Positions 18,227 to 25,750 of a stretch of DNA of 64,000 nt are shown here, one piece after another; positions within the stretch are counted from its first letter, which is position 1; each line of letters begins with the position of its first letter. Both the position numbers and the translations under genes were made by a program. The notes beneath the pieces are model-generated. The model was given only the letters and a program-made list of their open reading frames with translations. It made no database searches and was not told the origin of the DNA. The stretch comes from Pseudophaeobacter flagellatus (GTDB taxonomy: Bacteria > Pseudomonadota > Alphaproteobacteria > Rhodobacterales > Rhodobacteraceae), in assembly GCF_021228235.1 (NCBI RefSeq), contig NZ_JAJQRG010000005.1:124001-188000 (forward strand), in the 5' to 3' direction.

Positions 18227-18832
18227 TTAGTCATCAGGGCGTGCCAGTGAGAAGACCTCTCGGATCACGCTATAGTCACGATAGCCCATCCGGGCCAGCG
18301 GTTGGAATGTGGTCACATCAAAGATGCCATCGCGCAGGCAGTCGTCGCGCAGATGAATGCCGGTGACCTCGCCAAAGGCGACCCGGTTGGCCGCGCCCGG
18401 CAGGGTGACGATCTGGGTGAGCCTGCATTCCAGCGCCGCTGGGGCGTCGGCGATTCTGGCGCAGTCAATCGTGTCGCAGTCTACAGCCGTGAGGCCGGCA
18501 TGGTCGAATTCGTCCACCTCTTTGGCCAGCGCCTGAGAGGTGGTATTCATCGCGTCGCGCATTTCGTAGGCGACAATGTTGACGCAAAAGACGCCGGTTT
18601 CCTCGATATTTGCCAGGCTGTCCTTGGTGCCGGGCTGGTCGTCCTTGCTGCCGGTCGAGGCAAACATCACCTGCGGCGGCGTATAGGCAACGCCATTGAA
18701 AAAGGAGTAGGGCGCCAGATTGTCCTGTCCGTCGGCGGCGCGTGAAGAGATCCAGCCGATCGGGCGCGGCGTGATCAACGCGTTAAAGGGGTTGTGGGGC
18801 AGCCCGTGGCCGTCTTCGGGGCGATAGAACAT
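18227..18832 (-). CDS. Flavin reductase family protein (FMN-binding split barrel)
   Basis: 201 residues. The start FYRPEDGHGLPHNPFNALITPRPIGWISS and the FMN-binding segment NLAPYSFFNGVAYTPPQVMF belong to the DIM6/NTAB flavin reductase group, which reduces or binds FMN for partner enzymes. VNIVAYEMRDAMN and the GEVTGIHL strand fit the barrel. No partner monooxygenase is next to it; the downstream gene is a CatB-type acetyltransferase. The physiological role is open. Confidence 0.87.
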   Translation of the reverse strand: MFYRPEDGHGLPHNPFNALITPRPIGWISSRAADGQDNLAPYSFFNGVAYTPPQVMFASTGSKDDQPGTKDSLANIEETGVFCVNIVAYEMRDAMNTTSQALAKEVDEFDHAGLTAVDCDTIDCARIADAPAALECRLTQIVTLPGAANRVAFGEVTGIHLRDDCLRDGIFDVTTFQPLARMGYRDYSVIREVFSLARPDD

Positions 18833-18926
18833 GACGCGTCTCCAATTGTTTGCTCCAGACTTACGCCCGTGCTAGGGCGAATTCCAGCCCCGAGAGGTGC
18901 GGGCAAGCGCGCGGAGGTCAAGTGGC

Positions 18927-19520
18927 GTGATCGAACTGATGGCAGAGCAACCTGATGATCGCTGGGAGGTCGAGGCGCTTTATGACCTGTGCTTTGCGCC
19001 GGGGCGCGAGGCGCTGTCGTCTTACCGCCTGCGCGATGATGTGCCCCCGGTGCCGGGGTTGAGCCAGGTGGCCCGTGATGAACTGGGTATTCTGGCGGGC
19101 GCGATCCGGTTCTGGCCTGTCCATATTGAATGCTGTGACCCGGTGCCCCAGGTTTGCGATTCCCAGGCTGTTGCCCGGCAAGCCACCAATGCCGAAGATG
19201 CGCCGAATACCCGTGTCACCGCGCTGCTGCTCGGGCCGGTTGCGGTCCATCCCACCCACCAGGGAGAGGGGCTTGGTGGCTCTCTTATTCGTGACAGTCT
19301 GGCCAAGGCGGCAGAGCATGGCTGGCAGCGGGTGATGCTGGTCGGCGACGCGCCCTACTACCAGCGCTTTGGGTTTCGCCGCCTTGCGGGGGTCGAAATG
19401 CCGCCGCCGACCAACCCGGATCGGGTGCTGGGCTTGGCTACGGATCCGGGGGCCTGGCAGGGGGTTTCCGGGCGGGTGGTTCGCTGGGAAGCCGCTGGCG
19501 CCCCCCTGTCCAGGCCTTGA
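18927..19520 (+). CDS. GNAT acetyltransferase, YhbS-like
   Basis: 197 residues from a GTG at 18927, chosen because GGAGG lies 9 bases upstream; an opening from 18897 has no such site. The acetyl-CoA motif is LLLGPVAVHPTHQGEGLGGSL (V-x-P-x-x-Q-x-x-G-x-G), followed by VMLVGDAPYYQRFGFRR, which is the YhbS/COG3153 pattern. The substrate is unknown. The EcsC-family gene follows 46 bases later. Confidence 0.85.
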   Translation: MIELMAEQPDDRWEVEALYDLCFAPGREALSSYRLRDDVPPVPGLSQVARDELGILAGAIRFWPVHIECCDPVPQVCDSQAVARQATNAEDAPNTRVTALLLGPVAVHPTHQGEGLGGSLIRDSLAKAAEHGWQRVMLVGDAPYYQRFGFRRLAGVEMPPPTNPDRVLGLATDPGAWQGVSGRVVRWEAAGAPLSRP

Positions 19521-19566
19521 AACCCGTGCCCTGCGGGCCAATCTTTTCTTAAAGGAGTGCGGCAGG

Positions 19567-20334
19567 ATGACTGAGATACTGACAGATCGGCGCAGCCTGA
19601 CAGGGGCCGAGTTTGAGGCCGAGCTTGCGGCCCTCGCGCAGCGCTACCAAGCGGCAAGTGGCCTTGGGGTTAATCTTCTCAATTTGCTGGGCGGTCGGGT
19701 CGAAAGTCTGTTGGCGCGGTTGCCAGCTGGGCTGCGCGGGCAGTTGGAGCAGTCGACCCATCAGGCGTTGCATCTGGCCATGCAGGCGGCACGTCAGTCC
19801 CGCCGGGTGATGCCGGGGCAAACGCCCAGGGTCAATCGTTTGGTCAGTACGGCCATGGGGGCAGCGGGCGGCGCTGCTGGGCTGCCGGGGGCGCTGGTGG
19901 AACTGCCGGCGACGACCGCGTTTTTATTGCGCACAATTCAAGATGCCGCCGCATCCGAAGGGTTCGACCCTGATGCGCAAAGCGTGATGTTTGACTGTAT
20001 GCGGGTCTTTGCTTCTGCCGGGCCATTGGCGCATGATGATGGGGCTGAAACGGCCTTTTTCTCGCTCCGTCTGAGTCTGTCTGGCCAGGCGATCAATCAG
20101 CTGATCGGCACTGTGGCCCCCCGTCTGGCCACTGCACTGGGGCACAAGCTGGCAGCGCAATCGGTGCCTGTTTTGGGTGCAGCTGCCGGGGCGACGGCGA
20201 ACTATGTCTATTCGGGCTATTATCACGAGGTGGCCCTGGTCCATTTTGGCCTGCGCCGCCTTGCGATTGACGCGGGGCTACCCGAGGCGCAGGTGCTGGA
20301 GGGATTTGTCAGTCACCTGCCGCTGGCCCCGTGA
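19567..20334 (+). CDS. EcsC family protein
   Basis: 255 residues from the ATG at 19567, with AAAGGAG upstream; the longer opening from 19369 overlaps the GNAT gene. EcsC-domain proteins are of unknown biochemical role. The central glycine-rich segment (MGAAGGAAGLPGALVELPATTAFLLR) and the C-terminal VPVLGAAAGATANYVYSGYYHEVA followed by FGLRRLAIDAG fit the family. The hydrophobic segments suggest membrane association. Confidence 0.83.
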   Translation: MTEILTDRRSLTGAEFEAELAALAQRYQAASGLGVNLLNLLGGRVESLLARLPAGLRGQLEQSTHQALHLAMQAARQSRRVMPGQTPRVNRLVSTAMGAAGGAAGLPGALVELPATTAFLLRTIQDAAASEGFDPDAQSVMFDCMRVFASAGPLAHDDGAETAFFSLRLSLSGQAINQLIGTVAPRLATALGHKLAAQSVPVLGAAAGATANYVYSGYYHEVALVHFGLRRLAIDAGLPEAQVLEGFVSHLPLAP

Positions 20335-20489
20335 CCCGCTGGCCCCGTGTCTTTGCGCCCTGTGATCGCCGATGCATCCTGACGGCGAAAGCTGAATACA
20401 GGTGCTGTTCCCCTGCAGGAGGGCCATTTTTCCTCTTGATTTTGAATTTACTGCCCCGCTAATCAGCAAAGCCTGCTACGAGTAAGAGA

Positions 20490-21080
20490 ATGATAAACTA
20501 CAGCCTGAAATGCGCCGAAGGTCACAGCTTTGACAGCTGGTTCCAGTCGGCCTCTGCCTTTGATAAACTGGCCTCTGCCGGGCTGGTGACCTGTTCCTTT
20601 TGTGGCAGTGCCAAGGTCGAAAAGGCCATCATGGCACCGCGGGTGCGCACCGGGCGCAAGGCGGTTTCAGGTATTGGTGAACCAGAGCAGGGCAGTACTG
20701 TGTCGGATCTCTGTCAGCAGGGCGCGGGCAGCAGCCCGCATAGCCCGGTGGCCGCCGCGATGCCCACTGCAAAGGTTGACCCAGCGATCAGCCATGGCAC
20801 CCGGGGCGGTCCTGTCGCCGGGCCTGGCGCGCTGAGCGCCCCGGCAGAGGGGCAGGCCGCAGAACTGCAGCGTGCCCTGCGTGTTCTGCGCCGTCAGGTC
20901 GAGGCAAACTCTGACTATGTGGGCAAGGATTTTGCCAGCGAAGCGCGGGCGATGCATCTGGGAGATACGCCGGAACGCGCCATCTATGGTGAGGCCAAGC
21001 CAGAGGAGGCCAAGGCCTTGATCGAGGAAGGTATTCCGGTTTTGCCGTTGCCCTTTGGGCGCAATCGGAAGACAAATTAG
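20490..21080 (+). CDS. DUF1178 family protein
   Basis: 196 residues. The N-terminus (MINYSLKCAEGHSFDSWFQSA) and CSFCGSAKVEKAIMAP near 32-50 give a CxxC pair plus an upstream C-x-x-x-H, a likely small zinc site. The C-terminal region EANSDYVGKDFASEARAMHLG matches the other conserved part of DUF1178. Function is unknown. The middle (about 60-120) is low-complexity. Confidence 0.85.
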   Translation: MINYSLKCAEGHSFDSWFQSASAFDKLASAGLVTCSFCGSAKVEKAIMAPRVRTGRKAVSGIGEPEQGSTVSDLCQQGAGSSPHSPVAAAMPTAKVDPAISHGTRGGPVAGPGALSAPAEGQAAELQRALRVLRRQVEANSDYVGKDFASEARAMHLGDTPERAIYGEAKPEEAKALIEEGIPVLPLPFGRNRKTN

Positions 21081-21113
21081 ACCAGCGAACACAGATTTAC
21101 GAGGCAAGATCCC

Positions 21114-21755
21114 ATGCATATTGTGATTACCGGCGCCAACCGTGGCATTGGCCTTGAAATGGCCACTCAGCTGAGCAGCCAGGGTCATGAGGTGACCGGC
21201 ACATCGCGAGATGGCTCTGGCCCTGCCCAGCTGGATGTGACCGATCCCGCCGCACAGGCTCGATTTGCCAGCGAACTGGAGGGGCGCCCTGTTGATCTCT
21301 TGGTGTGCAACGCAGGTGTCTATCTCGATAAAGGGATGGCGCTGGAAGACTATACCGCCGAAATCTGGAGCCAGAGCCTGGCGGTGAATGTCACCGGAGT
21401 CTTTTTGACGGTGCAGGCGCTGCTGCCCAACCTGCGGCAAGCGGATGCGCCCAAGATTGCTATTATCTCTTCGCAGATGGCCAGCCACGCGCGCGCACCC
21501 GGCGGCAGCTATGCCTATCGGGCCTCCAAGGCGGCGGCGTTGAATGTGGGTCGCAATCTGGCCACGGATCTGCGCCCCAAGGGCATTGCCGTTGGGATCT
21601 ATCACCCGGGCTGGGTGCGCACCGATATGGGCGGCGACCAAGGCGATATCTGCGTGGAAGATGCAGCCAGGGGCCTGATTGAAGAAGTCGAGGTGCTGAC
21701 CCTCGGGACGACGGGATGTTTTCACACCTGGGATGGCCGCATCCATCCCTATTGA
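21114..21755 (+). CDS. Short-chain dehydrogenase/reductase
   Basis: 213 residues. The classical SDR motifs are all present: TGANRGIG (7-14) for NAD(P), CNAGVY near 65-70, and the catalytic Y-x-x-x-K in SYAYRASKAA near 137-146 with the upstream serine in IISSQMA. The substrate cannot be told. A strong bidirectional terminator follows at 21816-21853. Confidence 0.9.
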   Translation: MHIVITGANRGIGLEMATQLSSQGHEVTGTSRDGSGPAQLDVTDPAAQARFASELEGRPVDLLVCNAGVYLDKGMALEDYTAEIWSQSLAVNVTGVFLTVQALLPNLRQADAPKIAIISSQMASHARAPGGSYAYRASKAAALNVGRNLATDLRPKGIAVGIYHPGWVRTDMGGDQGDICVEDAARGLIEEVEVLTLGTTGCFHTWDGRIHPY

Positions 21756-21815
21756 ACGGCCACCCGACCGGAGCACAGGGAACAGCGCGGTCCCAAGGCT
21801 CGCATCCGTATCGAA

Positions 21816-21853
21816 TAAAAAGACGCCGGTGGTTTCCCACCGGCGTCTTTTTG
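21816..21853. terminator. Bidirectional terminator between convergent genes
   Basis: A 16-bp perfect stem with loop TTTC; the left arm AAAAAGACGCCGGTGG (21817-21832) pairs with 21837-21852. T runs follow in both directions, so it can end both the SDR transcript and the facing protease-like transcript. Confidence 0.92.
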
Positions 21854-21913
21854 TATTTGTTCTGGATTGCGGCCCAGTAACAGGCGCCGCGATCTTGGCT
21901 GGTTGAACTGGGG

Positions 21914-23725
21914 TTAGTCCCAGCAGCTGACCAGAACGGTCATGCCTGTGGCGCGACGGGTCAGCGCCTGATTGGTCAGATCCGCGCCTGCAGGTTGGGT
22001 CTGGACGCTTAGCCCGGCGTTGTCGAGCGCGCTGCGGATGGCCGCAGCATTCACCGCAAAGCTGACGCCGTCGGGCAGTTGGCGATCATCGGCCGCCTGC
22101 GGCAGCAGCATGCCCAGTACGGCACCCGAGGCATCGACAACCGGTCCCCCGGCATCGCCGCTCTGCGCTGTCAGCTCAAGCCGGGCGACATCGGGATTGC
22201 CATCCAGGCTTTTCACATCCGCCAGCTTACCCCAAGTGAGGCTTGGTGCGCCCAGAACCCCCTCGTAGGAGAAGCCAGAGACCGCAATATCGGACTGCAG
22301 GCGCGGGCTGTGGCCGCTAAGCTCTGCCACGGCCATGGGGGCCAGCGCCTGTGCGGGGCGCAGGATGGCTAGGCCATTTTTGCTATCACGCGCAAGCACC
22401 TCTGCCGTGTAGCCATGATCCAGCGTCACGCGGGTGCAGCCCTGCACCACATCAGATGTGGTCACAACCGCGCCATCGGAGCTGACAAAAAAGCCAGAGC
22501 GCGACATCTTGGGTTTGCGGATTTCCAGGCCGGACAGCAGGTCGATATCCTGTTGAATATCGGCGCCGGCGGCATCATCCAAAACGCCGTCACGGCGTTC
22601 AAAGCTGTCCTGCATGGCGGCCAGAACCCGGCTGCGGCGGGCCTCGTCGTTGGCGGGCCAGATCAGGGTAAAGCCCTTGATTTCACCATTCTTCAGGCTG
22701 GCCTGGGTGAAGGAGGTAAAGCGGCTGTTGCGCCCTTCCAGGGTAAAGCTGTCGCCGCTGCGCGAACGCGGGCCTTCCAGCGGCACGATTTCCAGTGTCT
22801 GCATGATATCATAAAGACCATAGAGCGTGCGCTTGTCGCCACGCTGGCTAATTAGCAGAACCCGCAGGCCCAGATCGCCAGAACTGTCGTAATGAGCAAA
22901 GGGCGGCTCGTAGCGGGCAAACGCTACCTCTGCGGCGGGAATCTCCAGCGAAATGCCAGCCTGTTCATCGGTAATCCGGCGCATGCCAACCGAAATCAGC
23001 GGTGCGTTATATTCATCCATCAACGCCTGGCGCTGCGCGGTGGTCAGCACACCTGTCGCCTCATAGCCGTTCGAGACCTGCCAGTCTGCCATGGAACTGC
23101 GGGTGCCGCGACCAAAGGCGCCATCGATGGCAGAGGTGTAAAACCCGGCCGCCTTGAGGGCGGTTTGCAGATCTTTCCGCTCGTCCCTGCTGAGGAGGCT
23201 TTCACTGCGCCGCGCCTGTGCCGGGGTTTCGTCGGGCAGGGTTGGCGCAGGGTCCGCAATGACAAGAGGCGCGGTTTCGGGGGCCTGGTCGGCCTCTGGG
23301 CTGGTTGGTGCCGTGGCCGCTGTTTCCGCTGTTTGCGGTGCAGGATCTGCTGGTACTGCATTCGTTTGGGCGGCATCTTCGCCCAGCGGATAGAACTGGG
23401 TGCGCAGGTTGGCGGGAAAGGCGATGAAACTGTCGCGCGGGATCTGCCCTTCAGAGCGATAGACCTGCAGCACGCGATTCGCATCTTCGCGAGTATAGGG
23501 GCCAATCAGCACCCCGTACCAGCCGCCGCCCAGGGAAAACCCGGCCACATCCGGCAGTCTGGCGGCGATTGCGCGCGCCTCTGCGCTGGCCGAAGCCAGA
23601 GAGGGCCGCGCGGCCACCTGGATCCAGACGGTTTCCTGCGTGTTTTGCTGTGCCTGCGCGGGCACGACAAAGCCAATGGCTAGCGCCTGCAGCGACAGAA
23701 CCAATGCGGCGATCAATTTTTTCAT
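21914..23725 (-). CDS. Secreted trypsin-fold protein with SPOR-like and peptidoglycan-binding domains, triad apparently lost
   Basis: 603 residues from the ATG at 23725; the longer opening to 23833 precedes the signal peptide (MKKLIAALVLSLQALAIGF, cleaved after AQA). Next come a SPOR-like repeat (WIQVAARPSL ... GWYGVLIGPYTREDA, 35-100), a variable linker, and a peptidoglycan-binding domain near 195-250 (LQTALKAAGFYTSAIDGAFG). A C-terminal trypsin-like domain (about 405-570) completes it. In that domain the usual histidine position reads TTSDVV, the aspartate position reads NGLAIL, and the nucleophile motif GNSGGP reads GDAGGP. All three triad residues appear replaced, so it is probably a periplasmic binding or scaffold protein. 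The alignment was made by eye. Confidence 0.8.
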   Translation of the reverse strand: MKKLIAALVLSLQALAIGFVVPAQAQQNTQETVWIQVAARPSLASASAEARAIAARLPDVAGFSLGGGWYGVLIGPYTREDANRVLQVYRSEGQIPRDSFIAFPANLRTQFYPLGEDAAQTNAVPADPAPQTAETAATAPTSPEADQAPETAPLVIADPAPTLPDETPAQARRSESLLSRDERKDLQTALKAAGFYTSAIDGAFGRGTRSSMADWQVSNGYEATGVLTTAQRQALMDEYNAPLISVGMRRITDEQAGISLEIPAAEVAFARYEPPFAHYDSSGDLGLRVLLISQRGDKRTLYGLYDIMQTLEIVPLEGPRSRSGDSFTLEGRNSRFTSFTQASLKNGEIKGFTLIWPANDEARRSRVLAAMQDSFERRDGVLDDAAGADIQQDIDLLSGLEIRKPKMSRSGFFVSSDGAVVTTSDVVQGCTRVTLDHGYTAEVLARDSKNGLAILRPAQALAPMAVAELSGHSPRLQSDIAVSGFSYEGVLGAPSLTWGKLADVKSLDGNPDVARLELTAQSGDAGGPVVDASGAVLGMLLPQAADDRQLPDGVSFAVNAAAIRSALDNAGLSVQTQPAGADLTNQALTRRATGMTVLVSCWD

Positions 23726-24040
23726 TATCAGGACCCTATCCCGGTAAACCAAATTATTGCGGCGCAGATAAACATTTTGCAGCAGTAAAGGGAACGCCTC
23801 TTGCAGGGGGGAATTCGCCCGGCGTTGCAGCAATCTGAGGATTATGGCCTTATTGTCACGGCAAACCCGTTTGGCCGGGCAATTGTTGTGGACAAAAGGC
23901 GGGTTTCGGCCCGCGCTATGTGTGGCTACGGCCCTCTGGCGGGGTTTGGCGGCGTTCTAGCCGTTGACCCTGCCGGGGGGCTTGCATAGGAAGAAGCGCG
24001 CATTTGCTGCTGCACTTCGCCCCATACCAAGGATTTGGAC
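23726..24040. other. Divergent intergenic region with candidate glyQ promoter
   Basis: 315 bases between the divergent protease-like gene and glyQ. A plausible glyQ promoter is TTGACC (23964-23969), a 17-base spacer, then TAGGAA (23987-23992), about 49 bases before the glyQ start. Nothing else was recognised; short ORFs here have no support. Confidence 0.45.
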
Positions 24041-25006
24041 ATGACCCAGACCACCGGCCATACATCTGAGATGACATCTGGCGCGGCCAGAGCCGCTCCG
24101 CGCTCTTTTCAAGAGATCATTCTGCGGTTGCAAAATTACTGGGCCGACCAGGGCTGTGCCATCATGCAGCCCTATGACATGGAAGTGGGCGCAGGCACCT
24201 TTCACCCGGCCACCACGCTGCGCTCGCTGGGAAGCAAGCCCTGGGCGGCCGCCTATGTTCAGCCCTCGCGCCGCCCCACCGATGGGCGCTATGGTGAAAA
24301 CCCCAACCGATTGCAGCATTACTACCAGTTTCAGGCGCTGATCAAACCCAGCCCGCCCAACCTGCAAGAGCTTTACCTCGGCAGTCTTGAGGCAATCGGC
24401 GTTGACATGGGCATGCATGACATCCGCTTTGTCGAAGACGACTGGGAAAGCCCAACCCTGGGGGCCTGGGGCCTGGGCTGGGAGGTTTGGTGCGACGGCA
24501 TGGAAGTCAGCCAGTTCACCTATTTCCAGCAGGTCGGCGGCCACGACTGCCACCCGGTTTCCGGCGAGCTGACCTATGGGCTGGAACGTCTGGCGATGTA
24601 TGTGCTGGGCGTCGATCATGTGATGGACATGCCCTTTAACGATCCGGATGCGCCGATCCCGCTGACTTATGGCGATGTCTTCAAGCAGACCGAAGAAGAA
24701 TACGCCCGTTGGAACTTTGATGTGGCCAACACCGATGTACTGCTGCGCCATTTTGAAGAGGCCGAGGCCGAATGCGCCACCATTCTGGCCCAGGCCTATG
24801 ACGACCCCAAGACTGGAAAACGCATCATCATGGCGCATCCGGCCTATGACCAGTGCATCAAGGCCAGCCATATCTTTAACCTGCTGGATGCCCGCGGGGT
24901 TATTTCGGTGACGGAACGCCAGGCCTATATCGGGCGGGTGCGCAACCTGGCCAAGCAATGCGCTGATGCCTTTGTGCAGACCAGCGCCGGTGGGTTCGCG
25001 GCCTAG
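24041..25006 (+). CDS. glyQ: Glycyl-tRNA synthetase alpha subunit
   Basis: 321 residues from the ATG at 24041, with AAGGA seven bases upstream. It is the catalytic subunit of the bacterial alpha2beta2 GlyRS. The conserved opening [35 protein letters not shown] and the class II motif regions ([35 protein letters not shown]) are clear. The beta subunit glyS follows after one small gene. Confidence 0.97.
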   Translation: MTQTTGHTSEMTSGAARAAPRSFQEIILRLQNYWADQGCAIMQPYDMEVGAGTFHPATTLRSLGSKPWAAAYVQPSRRPTDGRYGENPNRLQHYYQFQALIKPSPPNLQELYLGSLEAIGVDMGMHDIRFVEDDWESPTLGAWGLGWEVWCDGMEVSQFTYFQQVGGHDCHPVSGELTYGLERLAMYVLGVDHVMDMPFNDPDAPIPLTYGDVFKQTEEEYARWNFDVANTDVLLRHFEEAEAECATILAQAYDDPKTGKRIIMAHPAYDQCIKASHIFNLLDARGVISVTERQAYIGRVRNLAKQCADAFVQTSAGGFAA

Positions 25007-25093
25007 GGCGGCTGGCCCAAAGGCGGTGGTCACATCTGGCCACCGTGCCCCAAGCGCGCCGCTGTGCGGGCGAAATTATGAAGGTTATTGCTA

Positions 25094-25624
25094 ATGTTGG
25101 GTAAGTTTCTTGCCATTGTTCTTGTCGTTTCCGGGCTCGCGGCGGGCGGGGCGATGTACTACCTGCAGGTCTATGGCTACTATGACGATGTTGCCCTGAC
25201 CCCGGGGGAGGATGTGGTGCTGCTACCACTGAACGCCGAGACCCCCAAGCCGATCGCCTATGAAAATTTCCAAGCGATTGACGCAGAGAGCTCTCCGATC
25301 CGCTATCGCGCCTGTTTCACCACCCCGCTGCGGCCGCAGGCGCTGGCGCAGCTGTTCCAGGTTTCCAGCCAGAAAGACCCGCGCAATGCGCCGGGCTGGT
25401 TTGATTGCTTTGATGCCCAGGCCCTAGGCGCGGCTCTGGCGGATGGCACTGCGACGGCCTTTGTCTCTGTCAAGAACATCTCTTACGGGGTGGACCGCAT
25501 TGTTGCGGTGACGGAACAGGGCCAGGGCTTTGCCTGGCATGAGCTGAACGCCTGCGGAGAAAAAGCCTATGATGGCACCGTGGTCGGGGAAACCTGCCCG
25601 CCGCGTCCAACCCAGGGTGACTAG
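25094..25624 (+). CDS. DUF6446-like protein between glyQ and glyS
   Basis: 176 residues from the ATG at 25094 with AAGG upstream. One N-terminal hydrophobic helix or signal anchor (about 3-25) is followed by a soluble, probably periplasmic domain with four cysteines (RACFTT, FDCFDA, ELNACGE, GETCPP) that could form two disulfides. A gene of this type between glyQ and glyS is a recurrent Rhodobacterales arrangement, annotated DUF6446 from memory. Function is unknown and a link to glycine charging is not implied. Confidence 0.75.
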   Translation: MLGKFLAIVLVVSGLAAGGAMYYLQVYGYYDDVALTPGEDVVLLPLNAETPKPIAYENFQAIDAESSPIRYRACFTTPLRPQALAQLFQVSSQKDPRNAPGWFDCFDAQALGAALADGTATAFVSVKNISYGVDRIVAVTEQGQGFAWHELNACGEKAYDGTVVGETCPPRPTQGD

Positions 25625-25750
25625 CCCGACGATAATATAAATGCAGCGGCCACTTGTGACGAGATGGCCGCTGCCCCGTGAGACCAAAGCGCATATCTAT
25701 CTGCGCGCCCGCCGTCAAAAGATGGCGCAACGACTGTGCAAGGAACTTCG

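Noticed and set aside
20667-21776. 369-codon minus-strand ORF
   Set aside because: It lies antisense to the DUF1178 and SDR genes, both supported by family motifs.
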